Shown in pieces: positions 27,346 to 38,520 of a stretch of DNA of 64,000 nucleotides (positions are counted from its first letter, which is position 1; each line of letters begins with the position of its first letter). The position numbers and the translations under genes were made by a program. This stretch comes from Coenobita brevimanus (taxonomy: Eukaryota > Arthropoda > Malacostraca > Decapoda > Coenobitidae), in the NCBI GenBank assembly GCA_032717465.1, contig CM064713.1:5560001-5624000 (forward strand), given 5' to 3'. The notes beneath the pieces were generated by a model, which saw only the letters and a list, made by a program, of their open reading frames with translations, was not told the DNA's origin and did not search any database.

Positions 27346-27944
27346 GGAAATTTTCCAGTGTAGTAAAAGAGTCACTCAAGCTTACAGTGTTTACTTTGGT
27401 ATAACGTGAACCTTATGTTAATGGATATGTTTTATTGCACTCTACTTGACTCACTGAACATGACTAAATCTCATCAGTATTTGAACTTTAAATGCACTTT
27501 ACCACTATATTTGACTATGTAATATCACAGGCAAAAGTCTGCTAACATTTCCCTAGGGTATTGTAAGGTTTAGCTTTCTTCATGTTGCTGTGGCAGTGAG
27601 TTGAAATACAGTAACTTTCAACCATTCTGAAACAACAAAAAGCTACATCAGAGATAATAAGGATTCATGAGACCTAAAAGAGGCAGTGCATGCCACCTTT
27701 ACTGTTCAGGTGCCCAACAGACCCTGATTATGATAATGGAGGAGCCACAATGTATAGTAGAGTTGAAGAAAATGGAAAAAAAAATAGAGAAAAGTGGACA
27801 CAGCTGACGACATCCCCTGGGATGCAAGGGTTCAGGTCTTTGATCATTCACTAATATATCATAATAGTTTGAAAATTTTCATCCTTTTGTGTATATATCA
27901 GTACCTTCCATACATGACTTTCTCACACCCATTTACAGTTATGT
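27346..27944. other. Intergenic sequence, nothing supported
   Basis: No recognisable gene or repeat. Confidence 0.4.
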
Positions 27945-30075
27945 ATGTATATTGCCAGACACTTTAATCTCATAAAGGGTAGCCACAAACAAATCGCCTC
28001 CATGTCACCCTGTCCCCTGCCATTTCACTGCCCTGCTTCCAGCTCACACCCCTTCTCTTATATACGTCTTTAGTCCATCCTTCCACCTCATCCTTGGCCT
28101 CCCCCTCCCTCTCCCCTCCTCCACCTCACTCACATACACTCTCCTCGTCAGTCTCACACTCTCCATCCTCTCCACATGGCCAAACCACCTCAGTGTGTTT
28201 CTTCTAACACTTCCTATCACATCCACATCCACACCACAATGCTCCTTCACTTCCTCATTTGTCAGTCTGTCTCTCCATGTGACTCCACATGCTCCTCTCA
28301 AATAACTCATTTCCACTGCTCTCACACGTGACTTCTGTCCCTCCAGCAAGGTCCAAGCTTCACTTCCACACGTTAGAGTCGGTATCACAATGCTGTTGCA
28401 AGTTTTTCACTTCCATGCTCACTTTCCTGTTTCTTATCACTGCTTTCAAGGAACCAGCAACCTTTCTTCCTTGTTGTACCCTTTCAAGCACTTCACCCTC
28501 TAAACTTCCACCCTTATTCATCACACTACCCAAGTACTTAAACACTTACATTTTCCATTTTCTCCTCATCCATCCTCACTATACATTCACTGACTTCACT
28601 TTTCTCGAAGACCATAGCTTTACTCTTCCCTACATTCACCTTTAGATTCTATTTCTTACACACTCTCCTAGACTCATCCGCCAAGACTTGCAACTCCCCT
28701 TCGTTTTTACTTAACAACACAGTATCATATGCAAACAACAATACAGGGAGTTTCCAAACACTTCCCTCTCTCACTAGGGCCACTCCAACATCCACTGCCC
28801 TATCTTGTATCTCTTTATAAGCCCATCCATATACAGACTGAACAACCATGGAGACATGGCACATCCCTGTGTCAATCCAACCTTCAAATAGAAAAATTCA
28901 CTCAGTTCACTATCCACATGCACTGCAGCCTTAGCACCCTCATGCATACTCTTCACAGCATTCAACAACTTCCCATCTACTCCATATATTCTTAATACTT
29001 TCCACAATCCTTGTCTATCCACCTTGTCATATGCGTTCTCCAAATCCATTTAGGCTGCATACAACTTCTTTCCCATCTCTAGGAACTTTTCCGCTAAAGA
29101 TCTAAGAATAAATATCTAATCTACGCAACCTCTTCCCTCCTAAAACCTCCCTGTTCTTCTCCAATTAATTCCTCTGTTATTTTCCTAACTCCGTCAATAA
29201 GTATCCTACCATATACTTTTCTTATTACACTAAGAAGACAAATGCCGCTATTATTACCATGTACTTTTTCCCCTTTTCCTTTGTACAGAGGAATAATTAT
29301 ACCTGACTTCCAATCCTCCAGGACTCTGTCTTCATCCCGGGCCAACCTCACATCTTCCACATCCATTCTACTACTATCTCTCCTCCATGTTCAGCATTTC
29401 ACCGCACTCCATCAGTTCCTGGGGCTTTCTCCATTTTGACTTTCTTCATTGCTTCCTCAACTTGCATCCTACAGATTTCTTCTCTGCTCACATCCCTCTG
29501 TCTCCCAGCCATTTCCCAGCCACTTACACTTGCTTTACTTTCATTCTCCATGTTCAGCAATTCCTTAAAGTGTTCTTTCCTTCTGCTTACTTTTTCTCCC
29601 TGATCTACCATTTTTATCTTTCACTCCCCAGCTAACTTTCTTGGCACCATGTCTAACTCTCTTTACCTCATTCCAGAACATTTTCTTATATTTTCTCCAC
29701 TGCACAGTCAAATTCCTTCCAAATTCCTAATCCACTCTTTTCTTACAATCTCTTACTAATCGTTTCACCTCTCTCTTCCTCTCTACATATAACTCTCTCT
29801 TCCATGTGCCAACTTCTTCCATTCCTCTGTTTCTCATCCACTCATTATATGCTTTCTTCTTTTGTGCCACAGTCTCTCTCACCTCTTCATTCCACCATGC
29901 TGTTCCCTGCACCCCCTTTCATCTTCTTTTCACCCTACACACCACCTCACATGCTGCACAGATTTCTTCTGTGAATATCTTGCACACACCTTCCACGTCT
30001 CCCATCTGCTCTAATCCATATTTACCCAGTCGCTCCTCCACTTCCCTCGTATATTCTGCCTTTTTTCCATCCTCT
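27945..30075 (-). pseudogene. LINE-A, longest copy, with region upstream of reverse transcriptase
   Basis: Inverted LINE-A of ~2.1 kb. In coding order: TAWWNEEVRETVAQKKKAYN (linker before the reverse transcriptase, 29727-29912), EKVSRRKEHFKELLNMEN and KVKMEKAPGTDGV (29399-29611), [14 protein letters not shown] and [13 protein letters not shown] (29121-29366), MDLENAYDKVDRQ and VGLTQGCAMSPWLF (28774-29049). Then come a damaged LLFAYDTVLLS catalytic box (28649-28864) and [10 protein letters not shown]...[11 protein letters not shown] (28044-28388). Many frameshifts and stops make it inactive. It shows parts of LINE-A missing from the other copies. No endonuclease domain is visible at the 5' edge. 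Confidence 0.88.
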
Positions 30076-30120
30076 TGTAAAATTAACACAATATTAAAGG
30101 ATATTAAGGTGTGGCGGGAA

Positions 30121-30155
30121 AAATAAATCGTCGAGGAAGAGATATTACAAATCCT
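30121..30155 (+). repeat. Isolated copy of the AATAAATCG...TTACAAAT motif
   Basis: AATAAATCGTCGAGGAAGAG followed by ATATTACAAATCC is a diverged single copy of the terminal motif of the repeated elements at 45.9-62.7 kb. It is the only one found outside that region. Confidence 0.45.
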
Positions 30156-30319
30156 CCAAGAGCTGTGCTAGGTAACTGCTCAAATTTTAGACTGTGATTT
30201 TGTTTGTTTATGTTATTATGTGTAAATAGTTCATGTATTTTCATTATTGTTTTTTTTTTTTTCTAAGCTGCATAAAGACCTACATATATGAATGCAGTTT
30301 AGGAGCACTAATGGGTGAA

Positions 30320-30321
<2 letters not shown>

Positions 30322-30393
<72 letters not shown>
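30322..30393. repeat. (GT)n microsatellite
   Basis: About 35 uninterrupted GT dinucleotides, followed by TTTTTCAG. Confidence 0.97.
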
Positions 30394-30397
<4 letters not shown>

Positions 30398-30474
30398 TCA
30401 GCTTGTTCCTTGGTCCTAGTGTCTTGATTTCAAGGAGCATGTGAGTATCCTGGAATGAAGTAGCCTACAAGGTG

Positions 30475-30765
30475 ATGGCACCAATGTTGCTTCCTGAGTT
30501 GAGTAAACTACCCATAGTGACCCTGGAAGCAGTCACCCCCAACCACCACTACTGGCCCATCACCTTCACCCAAGGCCACGCCAACTGGGACGTCCTGGCT
30601 TGGCTGCTGAGATCTTGTGCAGGTGTAGCAGTTAAACTTGTGATGGCCACCACCCCTGTACCAAAACTGACACCCCGCACCCTGCTGCTGCTGCTAACCT
30701 GCCAGCACCTTTATATACAACTGATCCAGCTGCTCATTGGATCATTAAGGCCTGTTGGTTCGTAA
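30475..30765 (+). CDS. Unidentified 96-codon ORF, possibly a terminal exon
   Basis: Not recognised. The frame is open from 30445, with the first ATG at 30475 (context GGTGATGG), and encodes MAPMLLPELSKLPIVTLEAV, then HHYWPITFTQGHANWD and a Leu-rich end (RTLLLLLTCQHLYIQLIQLL) before TAA. GC content and even codon use contrast with the AT-rich flanks, which supports genuine coding. The preceding (GT)n-TTTTTCAG could be a splice acceptor at 30401, but an in-frame TGA at 30442 would then make the upstream part a 5' UTR. A weaker acceptor at 30445 would allow it to be the last exon of a longer gene. No transmembrane or signal peptide is clear. Confidence 0.4.
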   Translation: MAPMLLPELSKLPIVTLEAVTPNHHYWPITFTQGHANWDVLAWLLRSCAGVAVKLVMATTPVPKLTPRTLLLLLTCQHLYIQLIQLLIGSLRPVGS

Positions 30766-31089
30766 ACTGTGGCAAGACACCTTTGGTCTTCCCACTGAGG
30801 TTTGTCCCTTGCATATTCAGTCTGTACAGTTCGTCATCCATTTCCTATCCTTATGTAAAGATCTTGTATGTACTTGTATGCAAACTCTATAATATTCTTG
30901 GTGTTCATTCATTGTAATGATCTTGGCATTCATTCATTTTAATAATCTTGGTGCTCATTCATTTTTTTTCTCGATGTGAAAATCCTTTATGTACTTGTAT
31001 GCATCACTTTACACTTTCTTTGACACTTCAGTTTACTTATTTAACTTGATGGGTGAATAAGAGTTGGGATGAATTGATGTAGTTTTTCA
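30766..31089. other. Intergenic sequence or 3' UTR
   Basis: AT-rich. A short direct repeat ATCTTGG(C/T)(A/G)TTCATTCATT occurs at 30915-30965. No further exon was seen. Confidence 0.4.
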
Positions 31090-31290
31090 TTTATTTGTCA
31101 TACACTGTATCTTTCCCAACACTTCCAGAGCTGTGTACTTAGTGAGGTAAGTGGCTGCTCTGCTTTGCCAGTGCATGGACTAGTTGGGAGAACATCACCC
31201 ATCACCGTCAGCAGCATCAACCAATACGTCATCCTCGTCATCAGCCAAACCATCTTCGGTTTCATCCAGGTCATTGGGGTCATCTGAAGG
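31090..31290 (-). CDS. Terminal exon with acidic C-terminus and poly(A) signal, unidentified
   Basis: On the minus strand an excellent acceptor (CCTCTCCTCTCATTGCTGCAG, branch and pyrimidine tract to its 5' side) opens an exon at 31290. It encodes 31 residues, starting PSDDPNDLDETEDGLADDED and ending DAADGDG, then TGA (31195-31197). About 100 bp further a canonical AATAAA follows (31090-31095). Acceptor, stop and poly(A) signal in the right order make a true 3' end likely. Strongly acidic tails occur in many unrelated nuclear and cytosolic proteins, so the family cannot be named. Upstream exons should lie at higher coordinates but were not found with confidence. Confidence 0.5.
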
Positions 31291-31484
31291 CTGCAGCAAT
31301 GAGAGGAGAGGAGGAAAATGAAAATGGGTTCACTCCAGCACTTATGACAATTGTATGCAAGTACCTGTCTATTGGAATGCCCCAGGCCATACCCAACTGG
31401 TTGGCAGCACCACAGATGATGTTTATTATATTTTGTCAGTGTAATGCACAAATCCTGCACCCAGCACCACACAACACATGTAGT

Positions 31485-31652
31485 AGTGTCCTAAAGCACA
31501 TCTGAAATGTGAACCCAGTGAACTGTGGGCTGAAGCTGCCCTCCTCCTGCAGTTCACCATCCACTTTTCTGGGGATAGGGAGGGAGCTGAGGAATGTTTG
31601 TCAGACCTGGCATTGAAGCTGACCAGTACACCACATGAAGGCATCCCTTGTT
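31485..31652. repeat. Family C repeat
   Basis: AACTGTGGGCTGAAGCTGCC, AGTTCACCATCCACTTTTCT and CACCACATGAAGGCATCCCT match family C. Confidence 0.6.
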
Positions 31653-31959
31653 ATATACTTTGCTAAGCCTAAATTGTTTGTAAAATGCTTATGTGATACA
31701 TCTGTCTTTACTCATTGATGACAAACACTTCATAATGAAGCCATTTAGATGGAATATCAAAGTAACCAAAACTATAGGAAACTTATGGAAGGTTGTTCAT
31801 GCTGTTATTTGAGTAGGGACCATTATAAATACTGTATTTCCCATTGTATCACCTCGGACATTACAACAATTGGAACAAGATTAAGAAATCAAGTACCCCG
31901 GAGTTTGGTAACATGTTAGAAATAATTTTCTGTGAAATGGTGGGTTAATCAACGGCATA
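31653..31959. other. Intergenic sequence, nothing supported
   Basis: AT-rich with no recognised element. Confidence 0.4.
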
Positions 31960-32190
31960 AATTACTAGCCATGTGGGGAGGATGAAGAACAAGAGACTGG
32001 CTAGGAAAGTGTGTGTGCATGAGGTGGAGGGGGAGACCAGGGAAAGGATGGGAGGATGACCTGGAAATGTAAATGAGAGAGGAGGATATGGGTTGGAGGG
32101 AGGTCAGCCAAAGGACAGGACAATGTGGAAGTAGTTTGTTTCTGGTCACCCCATACAGGATTAAGTCTTCTGGCAATAGTAAGATAAATT
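31960..32190 (+). mobile_element. LINE-A-related 3' fragment, diverged
   Basis: Words GCCATGTGGGGAGGATGAAG, GAGGTGGAGGGGGAGACCAG and the ending GGTCACCCCATACAGGATTA, CTTCTGGCAATAGTAAGATA are diverged versions of the LINE-A C-terminus and tail. Confidence 0.7.
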
Positions 32191-32439
32191 GTTCCTATAT
32201 ATTGCCAGCAGCATTAATCCTTTAAGAGTTACTTCACTCGTGTTTATAAATGTTGTATGCCACCAGTAGCCAGAGTCAGGAGTTTGAGGATGTGGTTTCA
32301 GTTCCAATAGCTTTTCTTGGGATCTTCATGCATCCATGACAATAGATATGCATTATTATGTCATATGTTAATTTTGTTTGTGTGTTTTAGGTATAACTAA
32401 CCATTACTCTTGTTTAAAATTGCCTTATATGTATAGCAT

Positions 32440-32612
32440 AGTGGGATGGAAGGAGGGATGGAGTGGAGAGGTATATGAGAGAGGGGGGTGTGAACTGGGA
32501 GTAGGGCAGTGAAATGTTGGGGGACAGGGCGACATGGAGGCGATTTGTTTGAGGCCACCACTTATGCGATTAAGACGTCTGGCAATGGGTAGATAGAAAG
32601 ATAGTATAGCAT
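32440..32612 (+). mobile_element. LINE-A 3' fragment
   Basis: Begins at GGAGGGATGGAGTGGAGAGG, continues GGGACAGGGCGACATGGAGG and ends GACGTCTGGCAATGGGTAGA with a mutated TAGA tail. Confidence 0.85.
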
Positions 32613-33599
32613 AATAGGTGTAAGTTGGTGGTGGTTAAACACCCAGTCCCCATTTTTGCCCATAGGTTGTGTACTCTTTCATACGAACAGAACTACTGGT
32701 AACATCAGGAGCCCTTTTGTATTAGGGTTTTGTATGAGTAACCACATTGTCATTTTGAGTAGTGCATGTGTGGATGGTAGAGAAAAAGTTGAGTGGTACC
32801 TTTGATACTTATAAGTGTAGATGTTATGGTAGGGGTTAAGAAATGCTAAAAGGGAAGATGATTAACCAGGTTGTACTTGTAAGGTGGAACCATTACTTCA
32901 GATTGTTAGGTGATGTGTATTAATGACTGTGGCATATGTCACCGGTATGCTGTTTGTTATACTCTCTCTCTCTCTCTCTCTCTCTCTGATGGGGAGGAAG
33001 GGGGATCCTACCTCATGCCTTTTCTTAGGTAGGAATTGGGGAAGAAATATTGGGGTGCTATGTGTGAACAGACAGTTCTAGTGGTGTGTCCAACCTGTCC
33101 AGTTTGCTCTATTTACCCAGGCAAAATAAAGTCATCTGTATGTAGCAGGATTATACAGTAATGAAAATCAGTGTAACTGCACAGGAGTTAAAGTGACTCA
33201 TTATCTCACAGGGCATTCGGCAAGTATCAGATCTGAGCCAGTGAGCAGGATTGTTAGTGTGGCAGGTGAAACTGATCAGCCAAGCCGCCCACTTCCTCCA
33301 CCCTGTCACCCCTCATCCTCTCATCATCCACTGTGGAGGGTGAGCAGTAACACACAAGGCCTATATGTTGCCCAAACAAGCACTCTCTCTCAGTAAATGC
33401 CTTGTCACTCACCAATACCTGGATGATGCAAGGTTAGTCATATCTGCCTGTGTTTACTGTCATTGTATACAATTACCTTTGTCTGCGTCCAACTGTGTAC
33501 TGGTCACAGAGTAATGTAACTCCACTGATATCTGGATGATGCATAGTCTGTCAGGTGGATTTATATTATTGACGAATCTGGCATGTCATTTTGGGCATA
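32613..33599. other. Intergenic sequence with (TC)n tract
   Basis: Contains (CT)n at 32961-32987. A possible exon-like segment at 33212-33339 is described under findings. Otherwise nothing supported. Confidence 0.4.
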
Positions 33600-33672
33600 G
33601 TTTTTATTATTACGTGGTAACCATATAACCAAATTTTGGTCCTTGGTGGTTTAGTGGGTAATTACAGCGCTC
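33600..33672 (+). mobile_element. SINE-A 5' part (interrupted)
   Basis: Shared-module end GGTAACCATATAACCAAA followed by the A-box TGGTTTAGTGG (33647-33657) and TAATTACAGCGCTCCA. The element then breaks off into LINE-B and resumes near 35483. Confidence 0.75.
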
Positions 33673-35482
33673 CAACATTAAAGATGCATGGAGAGAGCAT
33701 TATAGCCGTTTGTTGAATGAGGAGTTTGACTGGGACAGGGAAGGTTTGAAGCCAGCAGATCCAGTGTTTGGCCCTTGGCCTTTGATTGATGCTGCTACTG
33801 TGAGTGAGGCAATAGGCTGGATGCAGGTGGGGAAGGCAGCATGTGTGTCTAGGTTGACGGCCGAAATGTTGAAGGCCTCAGAAGATATAGGGGTGAGGTT
33901 AGTCACTGACCCAATAAATATGATTATTATGAGTGTGTTGTCCCAGATGATTGGTTGAAGAGTGTAATTATAAATGTGTATAAAGGGAAGGGTGATGCCC
34001 TGGAAAGAGGAAATTATAGAGGTATAAAGCTTTTAGATCAGATAATGAAGGTAATGAAGTGAGTTCTAGATGGTATAATTAGAGAAAGAGTGAATATTGA
34101 TGAGATGCAGTTTGGGTTTATGCCAGGCAGGGGGACCACTGATGCCATATTCATTGTTCAACAGCTTCAGGAAAAATATATTGGGAAGAAAAGGGATCTG
34201 TATTTTGTTTTGGTTGATTTGGAAATGGCCTTTGACAGAGTCCCTAGAGAGGTGGTGAAGTGGGCAATGAGAAAGCTTGGCTTGGAGGAGTGGCTGGTTA
34301 GGGTGGTTATGGCTATGTATGTGGGTGCTCACAGCCAGGTAAGAGTGAATGGAGATTTGAGTGATGAGTTTTCCGTGAACATTGGTGTGCATCAGGGGTC
34401 AGTTTTGAGTCCCATGTTGTTTATCATGGTACTTGAAGCCCTCTCCCATGACTTCAGAAACAGACTCCCGTGGGAGATGCTGTATGCTGATGATTTGGTG
34501 TTGACTGCAGAAAACGAGAGGGAGGTGAAGGAAAGATTTAGGAAGTGGAGAGATGGTATGAGGCACAAGGGCTTAAGGATAAATGCAGAGAAAACAAAAG
34601 TGACGATATCTAGGGTTGGTGGCGGTACTGTCAAAGACGAGGGAGAGTGGCCATGTACAGTTTGCCACAAGGGGGTGGGAGGTAATTCCATCTTGTGCAG
34701 TGTTTGTGATAAATGGGTGCATAAGAGATGTAGTGGTATCAGAGGTAGATTGCGAGATAATGCTGATTTTATGTGTATGGCGAGTCGGGGAGAGCAGGTG
34801 GAGATTGTCTGGTGTGAAAGGATTGAACTTGCTGGTGAGTCTCTTGAGTGTGTGGAAGAGTTTTGTCATTTGGGAGACATGTTGTGTGCTGGAGGTGGGG
34901 CTGGAGCTAGCTCTGTGGCTAGGGTGAGAAGTGGTTGAAAGAAGATCAGGGAGCTGTTGCCTCTCCTGACATGGAGAGGACTCTCCCTGCATGCTAAGGG
35001 GTCTTTGTATGCAGCATGTGTTAGGAGTGCAGTGCTGTATGGTAGTAAGACCTGGGCAGTAAAGGAGGAGAATATTACCAGGCTCGGACATACAGAAATG
35101 ACAATGATTAGGTGAATGTGCAGTGCGTCCCTGCGTGCAAGGTCTGAGGGGACTGGATTTACGATGGAGGAGTTGGGAGGTAGGATGGGACTGGAGTGTA
35201 TTGGTGTTGTCATGAGGAGAGGTAGATTGAGATGGTTTGGGCATGTGGAGAGGATGGGGGATGATAATTGGGTGCCGAAGGTGAGAGGTGTTAATATTGG
35301 GGGTGGGGTTATGAGGAGTAGACCGAGAAAGACATGGGATGAGGTCATTAAGTGTGACTTCAGGGTTAAAGGGACTGAATAGGGAGGCTGCAATAGATCG
35401 TGCAGCATGGAGAGCTGCAATTAGGTGACCAAGGCCAACGCATGCAAGCATGTTGGAGCCTTCAAATATGAAAACGAATGGG
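33673..35482 (+). pseudogene. LINE-B reverse transcriptase with internal zinc-finger-like motif
   Basis: A second non-LTR retrotransposon. In order: linker LNEEFDWDREGLKPADPVFG and TVSEAIGWMQVGKAACVS (33710-33958), then a 282-codon open frame (34090-34938) with QFGFMPGRGTTDAIF, VLVDLEMAFDRVPRE, GVHQGSVLSPMLFIMVLEAL and the catalytic MLYADDLVL. Next comes a Cys/His cluster C-x2-C-x10-C-x2-C-x4-H-x2-C (34653-34730), then CVEEFCHLGDML. After a frameshift near 34938 the C-terminus follows ([35 protein letters not shown]). Stops and frameshifts near 33958, 34050, 34938 and 35115 disable it. Elements with such a zinc-finger between reverse transcriptase and C-terminus are known in marine invertebrates. 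Confidence 0.88.
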
Positions 35483-35646
35483 ATTGAGCCTGTGCAGGTT
35501 TATATCCAAGGGGTGATTGGGGTTTATCGCTCACGTAATGCTACTCAGGAATGATTGAGACTGGTCACTCTCATCTTAAGTGTCAGGGCAACTGCCCCGG
35601 GCTCCTATGCTGCTCATGGGGCAACATAGGATTGGATGATGGACGG

Positions 35647-35650
<4 letters not shown>
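35483..35650 (+). mobile_element. SINE-A 3' part (interrupted)
   Basis: Resumes at TTGAGCCTGTGCAGG, carries the B-box-like GGTTTATATCC (35497-35507), and ends GCAACATAGGATTGGATGAT plus GGACGGATGA before a T-run. About seven SINE bases between the two halves are missing. Alternatively this is the native 3' UTR of LINE-B, shared with the SINE. Confidence 0.65.

Positions 35651-35682
<32 letters not shown>
35651..35682. repeat. Poly(T) run
   Basis: About 32 T. Confidence 0.95.
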
Positions 35683-35774
35683 CCCCCTACTACCGTAACT
35701 CCACTAAAAGATTGGGTTAGGTAGGATCCAGAAACAGAAAGAGAAACCTTTTACGTAGGATTTTGTTATTTTGT

Positions 35775-35945
35775 TGTACCATGATGCTACAGAGGGATGC
35801 CTTCATGGCAGTGGCACTGATATAACCATTAACCCAGTCTTGTTATCCCCTGAAAGGAGGAGGATTGACTGCAAGTTCAGAGCTTGTAATTCACTGGTTC
35901 ACCTTCAGAGGAGCCTGGGACTACAACAGTGGGAAAAACATCATA
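35775..35945. repeat. Family C repeat, inverted relative to 12090
   Basis: GGGATGCCTTCATGGCAGTG, GCACTGATATAACCATTAAC and TTCACTGGTTCACCTTCAGA match family C. Confidence 0.6.
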
Positions 35946-35984
35946 TTGATAGAGATGATGAATATCATGGTCATTATCATCTGG

Positions 35985-36345
35985 GCTAGGCAAGTTGGTC
36001 CTGACATTTAAGATGAGTGACCAGCCTTACTCATCCCTGAGTGGCATTACATGAGCAATAAACCCCAACCACCCTGACTGGAGTGCCTTAATTACCCACT
36101 AAACCACCATACTCTAGTTATATGCTCACCACCCAGCATAGTAAATGGTTTCCTGGTGTACAGGAAAGCATTTGGCTTGTCACTCCGTGTAGAGTCATCC
36201 ATAGACAGAAGGAAGAAGAAAGAATGAAGGAAAGAAAAATAGAAGAGGAAGGAAGGAAAGAAGGAAGAGAAGAAAGGGCAGTCATCCTAGAGCAGCACTA
36301 CATCGAGTGAGTGGATGGTGAGCATCCCCACCTACCGTGATAATA
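35985..36345 (-). mobile_element. SINE-A with shared hairpin module, inverted, internally deleted
   Basis: Same order as 26920-27345 but lacks the (TCCA)n end and the AGGCTCAGTCT segment. Carries the inverted A-box and hairpin (AAATGGTTTCCTG ... CAGGAAAGCATTT), then the purine-rich part and the closing GTCATCCTAGAGCAGCAC / GAGCATCCCCACCTACCG phrase shared with 24430-24490. Confidence 0.72.
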
Positions 36346-37138
36346 TTTCTTTTTGTGCTGATATATAAAAAAATGAGTAAATAACTAAAAAAAAGGAAAA
36401 AAAAGAAGGGTGTGCTGTAGAATTGGGTGGGGGCAAAAAACCATGGCCTATATTGTCATCAGTTAAGGAAACTTCCTAAAATCTCTTCCTAAACAGTTAT
36501 TCTGCTTATTACTCTTGTAACCCAGGTTCTTTCTCCCTACCAGGCTGCAGCAATCGACTCTCCATAGTAACACAGTTTCTCTATCCTTACCAGGCTGCAG
36601 CAATCCACTCTTCCTGTTGTCTAAGCTCCGCAACTCTCAGCTTCTATCATCCGTCATATCATCACTTACTAAAGTTTTGTTTATTGACCATAGGCAGAAG
36701 ATGGTCATACTGTAGGTGTGTTTTGTACATATAAATGGTCGTACATTAACTGAACTGGATTTTTATGTTGAAGGTTTTGTCTGTTGGGGGGACTATCAAT
36801 GCAGTTTTTTTTTTTTTTTTTTTTTTTAAATCCCAGGTTAGAGCTGTAATACGTATATAAAGAACAAACTTGTGCTTAATGTTCATCATGTTTCTTAGAC
36901 ACATACATGAATAGAGCTGGATCAGTGGATCTTTTTTCTAAAAGCCCCATTATGTCAATATCTGTTAATCATTGCATCAGGAAGACAATTTTCTAAAGCT
37001 ATTACTAGTAGTTAACTCATACTAAGTCATGGATGTGTGCGGGCCAAAAATTAGGTACTGTAGCTTTTAATCACGTCACATTGAATTTTAACTGAGGCCA
37101 TTTAGTATGGGGCACAAAGTGTTTGCTTTCAGAGACAA
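36346..37138. other. Intergenic sequence, nothing supported
   Basis: Contains a local duplication: CCAGGCTGCAGCAATCSACT occurs at 36540 and 36590 with shared flanks (unit about 50 bp). T-run at 36805-36827. Confidence 0.5.
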
Positions 37139-37268
37139 TCTATCTATCTATTGCCAGACGCCACAATCCCATAAGGGGTGGCCATTTGACTTTGAGTTAT
37201 TTGTTTTAAGGGGAGGGGCACTAATTCTCCACCAACCCATTTGTTGACACGTAGGGAGCACGTATGAT
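37139..37268 (-). mobile_element. SINE-B 3' part, inverted
   Basis: TATCTATCTATTGCCAGACG end, CAATCCCATAAGGGGTGGCC, then GGGCACTAATTCTCCACCAA and GACACGTAGGGAGCACGTAT. Truncated before the hairpin module. Confidence 0.82.
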
Positions 37269-38074
37269 AAGAGACAACACTGTAAAAGCCAGTCAGTTTC
37301 CCATTAGTTTCTTGTGATGGCCTGAATAAGTTAATGTAAGATAGATCCACAAAGGTTTCAAAGAATATCAGAATAATAGTTTGTCTGAATGCACAACTAA
37401 TCATACGATTTTTACACCAACTTGGCCTATAATTAGCATCTCTTCCATTTTCATTGTACAGTAGTTGTAACGAGATTACCTAGAATAATGGGCTAGCCAT
37501 GATGAAGTGCTATGAAGATGATGTGTTTCTGGCATTGAACTACAAGAAATTAAGCCACAAAATTATGAAAATTGTGTCAAGTTAAGGTGAAGAGAGTATA
37601 GTCATGTACCATCAATGTATAGTAAATGAATGTTATTTTGCATAAATAAACTCATGAATGTACATTTAATAAATCTTGATTCAGTTGCCTGTCTATACCC
37701 ATTTTACCTTAACTTGGTCCAAATTTCTTTCAGTCTTCTGTTCTTGTGCTAAGTACTGTTTGGAGTATAGCTGCATGTGATGTTGGTATTGTCAATCAGT
37801 TATACCATTCTTCTGTGTCACTGTATAATGCAGCACTAAAGTTGCCACTACTCAAGCTGGTGGCAAAATAATAGTAACAATGGCATATGGAAATGCGTCA
37901 AAACTTACAGATTTTATACCTAGGAATATATATATTTTGAGGCCAAATAATTACCAGTATATTGCAGTGGCATCTTTAGTATTACAAATCGTAGATACAA
38001 TATATAGCTACCTCACACTGTTTAGTTAGACATTTACCGTATGTTAAAATTTACCCTCTACATCTTATGCAGGA
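37269..38074. other. Intergenic AT-rich sequence, nothing supported
   Basis: No gene recognised. A block near 37490-37600 resembles 25470-25600. Confidence 0.4.
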
Positions 38075-38488
38075 GAGAGAGGCAGGGTAAATAGAAGGGG
38101 AGATAGGATGGGGTTATGTGTGTGTGTGAGAGGAGAGAGAGAGGGGTACAAATAACAAGGGGAAATGGGATGTATGTGTGTGTGTGTGATAGAGAGAGAG
38201 AGTAAGGGGGAGACTTATGATAAAGGGATGAGAGTTAAGGAGGGAACGTATAATAAAAGGATAGAGAGAGAGAGGGAGAAGGGGGAGTTGAATGGTACAT
38301 AATGAGAAATGGGACGTGTGTGTGTGATGTGTGTGTGTGTTAAGGGGGAGATGTATGATAAAGGAATATGAGAGAGAGAGAAAGGGGGGGTACGTATAAG
38401 GAGAGGTGGGATGTGACAGAGAGAGAGAGGGGAGGGTACTATAAGGGGAGGTGGAATGAGAGAGAGAGAGAGAGGGTACATATAAGGG

Positions 38489-38520
<32 letters not shown>

